Of a stretch of 64,000 nucleotides of DNA, positions 17,595 through 25,536 are shown piece by piece. The position numbers were made by a program, and so were the translations under genes. Source of the DNA: Sphingobacterium sp. B16(2022) (GTDB lineage Bacteria > Bacteroidota > Bacteroidia > Sphingobacteriales > Sphingobacteriaceae). How positions within the stretch are numbered: position 1 is the stretch's first letter; every line of letters begins with the position of its first letter. Below the pieces are notes generated by a model that was not told the origin of the DNA, did no database searches, and saw only the letters and a list, made by a program, of their open reading frames with translations. The DNA is taken from the NCBI RefSeq assembly GCF_012030425.1, contig NZ_JAAUVN010000002.1, forward strand, positions 310,001-374,000, in the 5' to 3' direction.

Positions 17595-20081
17595 ATGATT
17601 AAAACACTTTTGTCAAAGATTTCTTTACTATTGATTTTTATATCAGTTTTAAGTTCTTGCCATCAAAAGAGGTCCGGAAAACCAAGAGTATTGGTTTTCA
17701 GTAAAACTGCAGGTTTCCACCATAATTCTATTGAAAAAGGAAATATTGCCCTCCAGAAGTTAGGACTCGAAAATAACTTTGATGTAGATACAACAACAAA
17801 TGCAGATTGGTTCACCGAAGATTCGTTAAAAAATTATTCAGCTGTGATATTCCTAAATACCACTGGTGATCTTTTGAATAATTATCAGGAAGCCGATTTT
17901 GAGCGTTATATACAAGCTGGGGGAGGTTTTGTCGGTATTCACGGAGCTGCCGATGCCGAGTATGATTGGGGCTGGTATGGAAGGTTGGTAGGTGGATACT
18001 TTGCTACTCATCCTGAAGTCAAAGAAGGAAAATTAACAGTGGTTGATAAAAAACATCCAGCAACAAAAATGCTTCCCGATACTTGGGTACATACAGATGA
18101 GTGGTATGTCTTTAAAAAACGTTATGAAGCTACCCATGTGTTAATGAATATCAATAAGGAGGTATATGCAAATCCAGAACAAATGGCCGAGACGCCAATG
18201 GCCTGGTATCATGATTTTGATGGTGGCCGTTCTTTTTATACAGGTTTAGGCCATCAAGATGAAGATTATTCAGACCCTTTATTCTTAAAGCACATCTTAG
18301 GTGCTATCGAATATGCAATTGGAGATAATTACGAATTAGATTATGGTAAGGCTAAAACAAAGCGGGTTCCAGAAGAGGAACGATTTACGAAAGTTTCATT
18401 GGCTGTAGGCGAGTTCTTTGAACCTACCGAAATGGCCATACTTCCTAATTTGGATATTTTAGTAGCACAACGTCGGGGAGAATTGCTTCATTACAATCAA
18501 GAAACAAAAAAAGTAACTCAAGTGGGACTGTTAGATGTTTATCACAAAACTGAAACACCCAATGTTAATGCAGAAGAAGGCTTTATGGGGTTAACAATAG
18601 ATCCGGATTTTGCAGATAATCATTATATATACGCTTTTTATAGTCCAAAGGATACATCTGTTAATCGTTTGTCACGTTTTGAGTTCAAAAATAATAAGTT
18701 AGACCTCGCAACCGAAAAGATTGTGCTTCAGTTTTATTCACAACGAGATATCTGCTGTCATACTGGTGGTTCTTTAGCATTTGATAAAGACCGAAATCTT
18801 TATTTATCAACAGGAGACAACTCAACACCATTTGACGAAAAGGATCAAAAATTTGTCAGCAATGGTTATTCACCGCGGGATGATAGGGCTGGACATGAGC
18901 AGTATGATGCCGCACGTAGCTCTGGAAATAGCAATGATCTGCGTGGTAAAATTTTGAGAATAAAAGTAGCAAAAGACGGTTCATATCAGATTCCAAAAGG
19001 AAATTTATTTCCAGAGGGACAGGAAAATACAAAACCAGAAATTTACGTGATGGGAAACAGAAACCCCTATAGGATATCTGTTGACCCGAAAAATGGATTC
19101 TTGTATTGGGGAGAAGTGGGACCTGATGCCAATACCGATAGTTTAGGTAGAGGTCCTCGCGGATATGATGAGGTAAACCAAGCGCGTAAGGCAGGCTTCT
19201 TCGGGTGGCCATTTTTCGTAGGTAATAATTATGCCTACAATCCGTATAATTATGAAACTGGAGTTAGTGGACAGGCATTTGATGTTCAAAAGCCAATTAA
19301 TAGTTCCCGGAATAATACCGGTATAAAAGAATTACCGGCCGCACAACCGGCCTTTATATGGTATCCTTATGCAGAATCAACAGACTTTCCACAGGTGGGT
19401 TCAGGAGGGCGTAATGCGATGGCCGGGCCAGTATACTATTCGGATCTTTATCCAAAAGAAACGAGGTATCCAGATTACTATGATGGCAAGCTATTTATTT
19501 ACGATTGGGTTAGAGGATGGATCAAAGCAGTCACTATGTTACCAAATGGAGACTTTGATAAAATGGAACCGTTTATGCCACATACAAAATTAGCTTCTGC
19601 GATTGATATGGAAGTTGGTCCTGATGGAAGAATATATCTTTTAGAATATGGCAACGGTTGGTTCAGTAAAAATGCAGATGCAGCAATATCAAGAATCGAT
19701 TATAATGCAGGTGAATTAGCTTCAAAACGTGTTAATAAAACTGTTTCGGCAAAAAAATCACCAAGTGATACGACTTATAAAGATTTAGATAAAGCAAACG
19801 GAGCATTGGGGCATAAAGAAGGATCAGATACACCAAAAGGAGAAGCTTTAGTGTTAGCTTCTGATTGTCAAGCATGTCACGGTGTCGACAAGAAATCAGT
19901 TGGTCCTGCATATACAGTAGTTGCTAAACACTATAAAGATAATAAGGACGCATTATCGTTGTTATCTAAGAAAATCATCAATGGTGGAGGCGGTGTCTGG
20001 GGTGAGGTAGCCATGCCTGCTCATCCATCATTAAAGCAAGAGGATGCGAATGAAATTGTTAAATGGATACTTTCATTGTAG
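17595..20081 (+). CDS. Lipoprotein fusion: ThuA domain, sugar dehydrogenase propeller and cytochrome c
   Basis: An 828-residue lipoprotein with lipobox VLSSC (Cys22). Domain order: ThuA (trehalose-utilisation, glutamine-amidotransferase-like) at about 32-245, with RVLVFSKTAGFHHNS, GGGFVGIHGAAD and GHQDEDY; a glucose/sorbosone dehydrogenase propeller at about 265-700, with LAVGEFFEPTEMAIL, CCHTGGSLAFD and VMGNRNPYRI; and a cytochrome c domain at about 745-828 with CQACH (Cys758 to His762). It is transcribed divergently from the DUF1080/dehydrogenase pair across a 272-base gap, so both arms may share regulation. ThuA proteins are linked to keto-sugar metabolism. A periplasmic sugar oxidation role is likely; the substrate is not shown. 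Confidence 0.9.
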   Translation: MIKTLLSKISLLLIFISVLSSCHQKRSGKPRVLVFSKTAGFHHNSIEKGNIALQKLGLENNFDVDTTTNADWFTEDSLKNYSAVIFLNTTGDLLNNYQEADFERYIQAGGGFVGIHGAADAEYDWGWYGRLVGGYFATHPEVKEGKLTVVDKKHPATKMLPDTWVHTDEWYVFKKRYEATHVLMNINKEVYANPEQMAETPMAWYHDFDGGRSFYTGLGHQDEDYSDPLFLKHILGAIEYAIGDNYELDYGKAKTKRVPEEERFTKVSLAVGEFFEPTEMAILPNLDILVAQRRGELLHYNQETKKVTQVGLLDVYHKTETPNVNAEEGFMGLTIDPDFADNHYIYAFYSPKDTSVNRLSRFEFKNNKLDLATEKIVLQFYSQRDICCHTGGSLAFDKDRNLYLSTGDNSTPFDEKDQKFVSNGYSPRDDRAGHEQYDAARSSGNSNDLRGKILRIKVAKDGSYQIPKGNLFPEGQENTKPEIYVMGNRNPYRISVDPKNGFLYWGEVGPDANTDSLGRGPRGYDEVNQARKAGFFGWPFFVGNNYAYNPYNYETGVSGQAFDVQKPINSSRNNTGIKELPAAQPAFIWYPYAESTDFPQVGSGGRNAMAGPVYYSDLYPKETRYPDYYDGKLFIYDWVRGWIKAVTMLPNGDFDKMEPFMPHTKLASAIDMEVGPDGRIYLLEYGNGWFSKNADAAISRIDYNAGELASKRVNKTVSAKKSPSDTTYKDLDKANGALGHKEGSDTPKGEALVLASDCQACHGVDKKSVGPAYTVVAKHYKDNKDALSLLSKKIINGGGGVWGEVAMPAHPSLKQEDANEIVKWILSL

Positions 20082-20110
20082 GAGTTCCATAGATTTTTAT
20101 TAAACGTTAC

Positions 20111-20144
20111 AAAAGAGGTTGTATCATCAGATACAACCTCTTTT
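20111..20144 (+). terminator. Rho-independent terminator after the ThuA fusion gene
   Basis: A perfect 15-bp stem (AAAAGAGGTTGTATC and its complement) with loop ATCA, followed by TTTTGTTTTC. The remaining bases up to the promoter at 20328 show no gene or repeat. Confidence 0.92.
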
Positions 20145-20327
20145 GTTTTCTCTGATTTGATGTTTATTGACAGGCAATTACAGAAGATAGAAACGAGTAA
20201 TCAATTTTCACACAATGATATTTAGGACTTCTTAAAAGTTCTTTTCATAAATATAATTATGGTTACCAATCCCCTAAACCAGTTATACTCCAGATATAAA
20301 TTCATTTAATAGAATTAATAAATTGAC

Positions 20328-20357
20328 TTGGATATTTTGTCAATGTTTGTATATTTG
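20328..20357 (+). promoter_or_regulatory. Housekeeping-type promoter of the metal/chelate uptake operon
   Basis: TTG at 20328-20330, a 19-base spacer, then TATATTTG at 20350-20357. This fits the Bacteroidota consensus TTG-N19-TAnnTTTG and leaves a leader of about 24 bases before the DUF4198 gene. It is the clearest such promoter in the window. Confidence 0.8.
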
Positions 20358-20386
20358 TCCATTATCTTTAATTAATCTAAATAACA

Positions 20387-21094
20387 ATGTACTACGTTAA
20401 GCAACTATTAATTGCGATGATTGTACTTTTTGGCGGTAACCAAATAGTCCAAGCTCACGCGATTTGGATTGAAAGTAATCCTGTAGGTATTAAAAATCAA
20501 TCTCATACCATCCGAGTTTACTATGGAGAATATGCAACTGGAGAAATTGAAAAGACAAAAGATTGGTATTCTGACTTGAATCAGTTAAAACTTAATCTTG
20601 TTGATTCTGAGAATAAGGTTGAACTAAAACTTACTGATAAAGGAGATTATTTAGAAGCTAGTTTTGTACCTGCTAAAGATGGCATTTATCAAATCTTTGT
20701 TTCTCACCCTGCCAAAGAACTTGGAGGCACTACAAGATATGAATTTTTAGCGCAAAGCCAGATTCAAGTAGGTAAAGACGCTGGATACGCAGCAATACCT
20801 TTAGCGGCTCACTTTATCTTCCAAAACAAAATCTTTAAAACAAATGATGTGGTAGAAATTCAGTTATTACGCGGGAATAGTCCGGTTGCTAATAAAGAAG
20901 TTTTAGTGATGTCTCCAAATGGTTGGAGCAAAAACTATAAGACTGATAGTCAGGGTAAAATTAAAGCAGAGGCTATCTGGGCTGGCACTTATGTAATCGA
21001 AAACAGTCATATGGCAGATCAATCAGGAAATTGGAACGATAAAACCTACAATAAGAATTGGCAGGGACTTACCGCAAGTTTTCAGGTAAAATAA
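20387..21094 (+). CDS. Secreted DUF4198 (NikM-like) protein
   Basis: A 235-residue exported protein. The signal peptide ends at VQAHA, and the mature N-terminus HAIWIESNPV carries the early His and Trp typical of DUF4198 proteins. Two beta-sandwich parts follow; the second (about 150-215, with LLRGNSPVANKEVLVMSPNG) resembles carboxypeptidase-regulatory-type domains. DUF4198 proteins accompany nickel, cobalt and other metal uptake systems and are thought to bind the metal or chelate outside the inner membrane. It is first in an operon with a TonB receptor, 122 bases upstream of it, and has a clear promoter. Confidence 0.87.
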   Translation: MYYVKQLLIAMIVLFGGNQIVQAHAIWIESNPVGIKNQSHTIRVYYGEYATGEIEKTKDWYSDLNQLKLNLVDSENKVELKLTDKGDYLEASFVPAKDGIYQIFVSHPAKELGGTTRYEFLAQSQIQVGKDAGYAAIPLAAHFIFQNKIFKTNDVVEIQLLRGNSPVANKEVLVMSPNGWSKNYKTDSQGKIKAEAIWAGTYVIENSHMADQSGNWNDKTYNKNWQGLTASFQVK

Positions 21095-21097
21095 AAA

Positions 21098-21186
21098 GCG
21101 TCATCTAGAGCGGTAATTCTAGTATGACGCCAAAGGTAGTCTAACGGTAATTAGGCTGCCTTTACTACTACGTTAAGCATGTAGTA
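21098..21186 (+). promoter_or_regulatory. Three consecutive hairpins between the DUF4198 and TonB receptor genes
   Basis: Hairpin 1: GCGTCATCTAGA (21098-21109) pairs with TCTAGTATGACGC, one bulge. Hairpin 2: AAAGGTAGTCTA (21132-21143) pairs with TAGGCTGCCTTT, two G-U pairs. Their 8-base loops are nearly identical, GCGGTAAT and ACGGTAAT. Hairpin 3: TACTAC/GTAGTA (21166-21186). There is no T run after the second, so they look like processing, stabilising or protein-binding sites rather than plain terminators. Confidence 0.6.
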
Positions 21187-21216
21187 TATCCCTAAAAGTG
21201 TTACAATTAAAAGACA

Positions 21217-23553
21217 ATGCAAAATAGCAAAATAATATTGACTATTGGTATGTCGTTATGCGTTTTGAACGGTATAGCGCAAAATAAAACCAATAGTTAT
21301 AAAGGCCAGGTAAGATCTGCGACTGAGGTGGTTCCTTTCGCAACAGTAAAAATAGATCAACAAATTATTCGTGCTGATAAAAATGGGAATTTTTCATTTA
21401 CAAATAACAAATCTACTGTTGATATCCAAATAACTGCCGTTGGTAAAATCACGGTCAATAGACAGCAAGTGGTTTTGTCCAATTACTTCAATAGTCCTAT
21501 TCTTATCGAAATGCAAGATGATAGTCAAGGGATCGATGAAGTAGAAGTGATGGGGCTTACAAAAATTAAAGAGATAAATCGTCAAGCCTTCAATGTTACA
21601 GCGATAGATGCAACAAAATTATACAATTCAACATTAAATATTGCAGATGCACTGGATAAAGTATCTGGTGTACGTGTACGTGAATCTGGTGGCGTAGGTT
21701 CCAATACAAGTCTGACACTTAATGGATTCTCCGGTAATCATATCCGTTTCTTTTTGGATGGAATTCCAATGGACAATTTCGGTACTTCTTTTCAAATTAA
21801 TAATATACCGATCAATTTAGCAGAAAGAGTAGAAGTATACAAAGGTGTTGTTCCCATTTGGTTAGGTTCTGATGCCTTAGGGGGAGCTGTTAACATTGTT
21901 ACGTCTACTAAAGCACGCACCTTTGTAGATGCTTCATATTCCTATGGTTCTTTTAATACCCACCGAACAGCTGTCAATGCAGGTGTAACCAATAAAAACG
22001 GTCTTACGGTATTGTTAAATGCCTATCAAAATTACTCAGACAACGATTATAACGTAACAACATTAGTCTCTAATATCAATACTTGGGAATCGAAAGAAAA
22101 TGTTAAAGTAAAGCGGTTTCATGATAAGTACCATAATGAGGCTTTAGTAGCTCAGGTTGGCGTGTCCAATAAAAGTTATGCAGACAAATTATTGCTAGGT
22201 ATTACTTTGGGGCAGAACTACAAAGAAATCCAAACCGGAGCCCGTATGGTTTCGGTATTTGGAGGTTGGCACCGTCGCGGAAATACAGTTATGCCGACTT
22301 TAAAATATCAGAAAAATAATTTGATAAAAGGTCTGGATGTTACTTTAAACGCTAACTACAACTTTGGTAAGGAGCAGAATATTGATACGCTGAATAGACG
22401 GTACGATTGGTACGGTAATTATAAAGAAATGGGTACCAATGGGGAGCGTAGTCGACAGCTGTATGTTTATAAAAACAATGAAGGTATTGCATCTTTAGCA
22501 GCTAACTATAGACTTTCTGATCGTCAGTCTCTTTCTTTAAGTAATGTCGCGACTACTTTTAACCGCAAAGGAGAGGATGAGCTCAATCCTCAAAATAGTA
22601 ATCTTGAACAAGGTCAACGTTCCATCAAAAACGTGATGGGTTTAGGCTATAGTTATGATGTCAAAGATCATTGGAGTACAACAGTTTTTGGAAAAATGAT
22701 CACACAGAATAATAAACTTGAGGAAGCTGAGTCCGCTTCAGTTACCCGCTTCGGGTATGGACTCGCATCTACATATTTTATTCAGCGGGATCTACAGATA
22801 AAAGCTTCTTATGAAATGACCAATCGAATGCCGACTTCCTACGAGATCTTTGGTGATCTGGAAAATCAAGAAGCCAATGGTAACCTCAAACCCGAACGCA
22901 GTCACAATATTAATTTGGGTGCTATATATGGGTGGAAGCAGGGCGATGATCATCGTTTTTCTGTAGCTGGAAATCTGATATATCGCTATTCTTTTGATTT
23001 TATTTATAATAGATTGAATAATAATCAATCGAAATTGGTGGCTGATAACCGCGATGGTGTGAGCACACGTGGAGGAGATTTAGATGTACATTATTCTTAT
23101 AAAAACTTTTTGAATTTTGGAGGTTCATTGACTTACCAGTACTTACAAAATAAGCAAAAGTATGAACCTGGGTATACAGGAGTGAGCCCTGTTTATAATG
23201 ACCAGATGCCAAATATTCCTTATCTATTTGGAAATACCAATGTAGATGTTTCATTCCATGATTTTGGTGGAAAAAATAACAAGCTAACGGTCGGTTACAA
23301 TCTATTGTACGTACACGATTTTTGGCTGTATTGGCCTAGTCGTGGAAATTCATCTGCCAATAAAAAACAGATTCCTAAACAGTTAAGCCACGATGTTAAT
23401 CTTGTATATAGCTTAGGTTCTGGTAAATATAATATTGGTGTTGAGGGACGCAATTTGGCGAATGCAAATCTTTATGACAATTTTAGTCTGCAAAAACCGG
23501 GACGCTCTTTCGCCATTAACTTACGCTATTATTTTCAGCGTGATCATAAATAA
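21217..23553 (+). CDS. TonB-dependent outer-membrane receptor (metal or siderophore type)
   Basis: A 778-residue outer-membrane receptor. A signal peptide (MQNSKIILTIGMSLCVLNG, ending at IAQ) is followed by a short carboxypeptidase-regulatory-like domain (about 28-95), a plug domain (about 115-235; SGVRVRESGGVGSNTSLTL, LGGAVNIVTS) and a 22-strand-type barrel ending in NLRYYFQRDHK. The length and the lack of a SusD partner point to a chelate or metal receptor rather than a polysaccharide system. Downstream DUF4374, DUF3325-like, DUF3649-like and PepSY genes are the usual companions of iron-chelate uptake. It imports substrate across the outer membrane using TonB energy. Confidence 0.93.
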   Translation: MQNSKIILTIGMSLCVLNGIAQNKTNSYKGQVRSATEVVPFATVKIDQQIIRADKNGNFSFTNNKSTVDIQITAVGKITVNRQQVVLSNYFNSPILIEMQDDSQGIDEVEVMGLTKIKEINRQAFNVTAIDATKLYNSTLNIADALDKVSGVRVRESGGVGSNTSLTLNGFSGNHIRFFLDGIPMDNFGTSFQINNIPINLAERVEVYKGVVPIWLGSDALGGAVNIVTSTKARTFVDASYSYGSFNTHRTAVNAGVTNKNGLTVLLNAYQNYSDNDYNVTTLVSNINTWESKENVKVKRFHDKYHNEALVAQVGVSNKSYADKLLLGITLGQNYKEIQTGARMVSVFGGWHRRGNTVMPTLKYQKNNLIKGLDVTLNANYNFGKEQNIDTLNRRYDWYGNYKEMGTNGERSRQLYVYKNNEGIASLAANYRLSDRQSLSLSNVATTFNRKGEDELNPQNSNLEQGQRSIKNVMGLGYSYDVKDHWSTTVFGKMITQNNKLEEAESASVTRFGYGLASTYFIQRDLQIKASYEMTNRMPTSYEIFGDLENQEANGNLKPERSHNINLGAIYGWKQGDDHRFSVAGNLIYRYSFDFIYNRLNNNQSKLVADNRDGVSTRGGDLDVHYSYKNFLNFGGSLTYQYLQNKQKYEPGYTGVSPVYNDQMPNIPYLFGNTNVDVSFHDFGGKNNKLTVGYNLLYVHDFWLYWPSRGNSSANKKQIPKQLSHDVNLVYSLGSGKYNIGVEGRNLANANLYDNFSLQKPGRSFAINLRYYFQRDHK

Positions 23554-23588
23554 ACAAATAGTAAATTTTAAATATTAATACATATAGC

Positions 23589-24809
23589 ATGAATAATACA
23601 CTTAAAACCGTGATTGCCATCGCTTTTTTAGCAAGCACGACAGTGTCATGTAACGATAAGGATAAAATAGATCTTGATACAGTTAAGGGCAATTATGTAC
23701 TGGCAGTTTCACCTGTTGCATCAACAGGTGTGGCAGATTATTTACTGACTGCACCAGATTTGGAATCGGGAAGAGTAACCACTGCAGGGCAGGGTGTGGA
23801 ACAAGATGGTACCTATCGTTATTACGTTACACACAACAATAAGTTTTTTTCCATGCTTTACGGCCAAGGTAACCCTGGAGCAGTAGCCGTTTATAATTTA
23901 TTGGATGGTAGATTAAACAAGCTTTCTGATTTTGTGACAGAAACTGTACAGGCTTTTGCACCTGTCAATGAAGACATCGTGATGATGAAAATTACGCGTG
24001 CTATGACTAATCCGTTGGTAAATTATTATCGATTGAATACCGATAATCTCTTGTTAGCAGGAGAAGGAACAATAAATGTACAAAAAGTTGCCGGAAACGG
24101 AGAGTCAGCATTCTTCACTTGGATAAAACAAGTCGGAAATAAAGTATATGCCCCTTACATGTCCATCCAGGCTTGCTGTAAAGCCGCATTTGATACTGCT
24201 TATCCTGATAGTGCTTATGTTGCGGTCTATTCATACCCCGAAATGAAATTGGAAAAGGTAATAAAAGATGATCGCATGAGTTATATCGGTCGTTATTTTA
24301 GAGATGGATTAGCCGTTGATGAGCAAGGGGATGTCTATGCTTTTTCTTCGGCAGTAGCCACAAAAGGTGGAGCTATTACCTCTAAAAAACCTTCTGCTAT
24401 TTTACGTATAAAATCTGGAACTACTGAATTTGATAAAGGATATTATATCGATATCGAAGCTATCAGCGGGGGAAAAAACATTACAAATTGGATCTATGTA
24501 GGTAAGGGAAAATTTGTTGTTCAGATGACCACAAAAGCAGAAAAAGGTGGGTATACAGATGGAAAACGTATTGGTATACTGGATGTTTATAATAAAACAT
24601 ACCAAGATGTAACCGGAATGCCTGAACTAAGTAAAATTAAGGAGATTTCATATAATAATTATACAGCAAAAGATGGAAATGCTTTTATTGGAGTTGCATT
24701 AACAGATGCGGTGAGTTATGTATATAAAGTTAATGCGTCTACTGCAGTAGCAACACAGGGTTTGAAAGTTGAGGGGGGATCAATAACTGCTGTCACACGT
24801 ATTCAATAA
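23589..24809 (+). CDS. DUF4374 lipoprotein
   Basis: A 406-residue lipoprotein with lipobox TTVSC at Cys21. The mature part is a propeller-like DUF4374 domain beginning with YVLAVSPVASTGVADYLLT, with regular repeated blocks over the whole length. A CC pair (QACCKAAFD) near residue 196 is unusual in an otherwise Cys-poor periplasmic or surface protein and could be a metal or redox site. DUF4374 genes regularly sit next to siderophore-type TonB receptors in Bacteroidota; the protein may bind the chelate at the cell surface. It lies 35 bases after the receptor gene, so both are in one operon. Confidence 0.87.
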   Translation: MNNTLKTVIAIAFLASTTVSCNDKDKIDLDTVKGNYVLAVSPVASTGVADYLLTAPDLESGRVTTAGQGVEQDGTYRYYVTHNNKFFSMLYGQGNPGAVAVYNLLDGRLNKLSDFVTETVQAFAPVNEDIVMMKITRAMTNPLVNYYRLNTDNLLLAGEGTINVQKVAGNGESAFFTWIKQVGNKVYAPYMSIQACCKAAFDTAYPDSAYVAVYSYPEMKLEKVIKDDRMSYIGRYFRDGLAVDEQGDVYAFSSAVATKGGAITSKKPSAILRIKSGTTEFDKGYYIDIEAISGGKNITNWIYVGKGKFVVQMTTKAEKGGYTDGKRIGILDVYNKTYQDVTGMPELSKIKEISYNNYTAKDGNAFIGVALTDAVSYVYKVNASTAVATQGLKVEGGSITAVTRIQ

Positions 24810-24844
24810 ATATTTAGTATAAAAAATTGTTTCATATCAATAAC

Positions 24845-24889
24845 AGATAGAGCATAAGGGAATCTCAAAGAGATTCCCAAGTTCTATCT
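24845..24889 (+). promoter_or_regulatory. Hairpin in the DUF4374/DUF3325 spacer, possible attenuator
   Basis: A perfect 9-bp stem GGGAATCTC/GAGATTCCC with loop AAA (24858-24878) lies inside an outer AGATAG/CTATCT pair and is followed by TTTTAATTTGCTTTTC. It could partly end transcription before the three membrane-protein genes, reducing their level relative to the receptor. Confidence 0.6.
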
Positions 24890-24909
24890 TTTAATTTGCT
24901 TTTCTCATT

Positions 24910-25242
24910 ATGATAAGTACAGTATGTTTAATATTGTTTATTGCATTTATGTTATGGATGAATACTTCCAAACGTATTGCGTGGAAGAATAAATCCAAAC
25001 TTTGGGCCTATCTTGCCGATCGAAAAAAACAATCACGTACAATAGCAATAGTTCTGTTCCTAATAGCTACTGCCTGCTTGATTTATGCTGTAGGTATAGC
25101 CAGTGGAATATTTGCTTTTTTTGTTATCCTCATGTGTATGGGCTGTCTAGTAGTCTTTTTCTTTCCTTTTTCCTACTTTGGTTATCGTGTAGTATTAGGA
25201 GTTTATTTATGTTCATTTCTGATTGAAGTATTTATCCATTAA
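24910..25242 (+). CDS. DUF3325-like small membrane protein
   Basis: A 110-residue protein with three hydrophobic helices (about 3-18, 43-65, 70-100) and a basic loop (SKRIAWKNKSK, DRKKQSR) between the first two. Size, helix pattern and the position next to DUF3649- and PepSY-type genes match DUF3325, which accompanies iron-siderophore uptake in Proteobacteria. Sequence identity is low, so the family name rests on pattern plus context. It is followed after 3 bases by the next small membrane protein, consistent with a tightly coupled set in the inner membrane. Confidence 0.65.
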   Translation: MISTVCLILFIAFMLWMNTSKRIAWKNKSKLWAYLADRKKQSRTIAIVLFLIATACLIYAVGIASGIFAFFVILMCMGCLVVFFFPFSYFGYRVVLGVYLCSFLIEVFIH

Positions 25243-25245
25243 TAT

Positions 25246-25527
25246 ATGCCTGCTAATAAAAAATATTTAACAAAATCTCCCTGGATAAGGCTTTGTCGTA
25301 TTTTGTTGGGAACCCTAGGTGGTTATACGGTCATGATCAGTTTTCATGTATTATTAACAGCATTATTTCCACCAGAAAATGTAATTGCTACAGCATTCTT
25401 TACCGGATATTTACTTTGGGCATTTTTATTATTCTGGGCATTTTTAGAGCCTAAATTGTGGCGGTTGGCACTAACTTATATTGGCCTTACTTTATTGTTT
25501 TCGCTACCTTATATTATCAATCATTAA
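25246..25527 (+). CDS. DUF3649-like small membrane protein
   Basis: A 93-residue protein with three helices. The motif RLCRILLGTLGGYTVMI near the start and LLWAFLLFWAFLEPKLWRL later match the DUF3649 pattern (R-hxxhhGGYxh, then a Trp-rich helix). The ATG at 25246 is 3 bases after the previous stop, and the PepSY gene starts 9 bases after its own stop. In other phyla DUF3649-PepSY-DUF3325 is a standard trio near TonB receptors; here the order is DUF3325-DUF3649-PepSY. It probably helps a periplasmic or inner-membrane step of chelate use such as ferric reduction. Confidence 0.7.
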   Translation: MPANKKYLTKSPWIRLCRILLGTLGGYTVMISFHVLLTALFPPENVIATAFFTGYLLWAFLLFWAFLEPKLWRLALTYIGLTLLFSLPYIINH

Positions 25528-25536
25528 GTTTATACC

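Noticed and set aside
20390..21179. Exact 14-base match (TACTACGTTAAGCA) between the DUF4198 gene start and the downstream spacer
   Set aside because: Matches of this length are expected a few times by chance in 64 kb; no further similarity flanks it.
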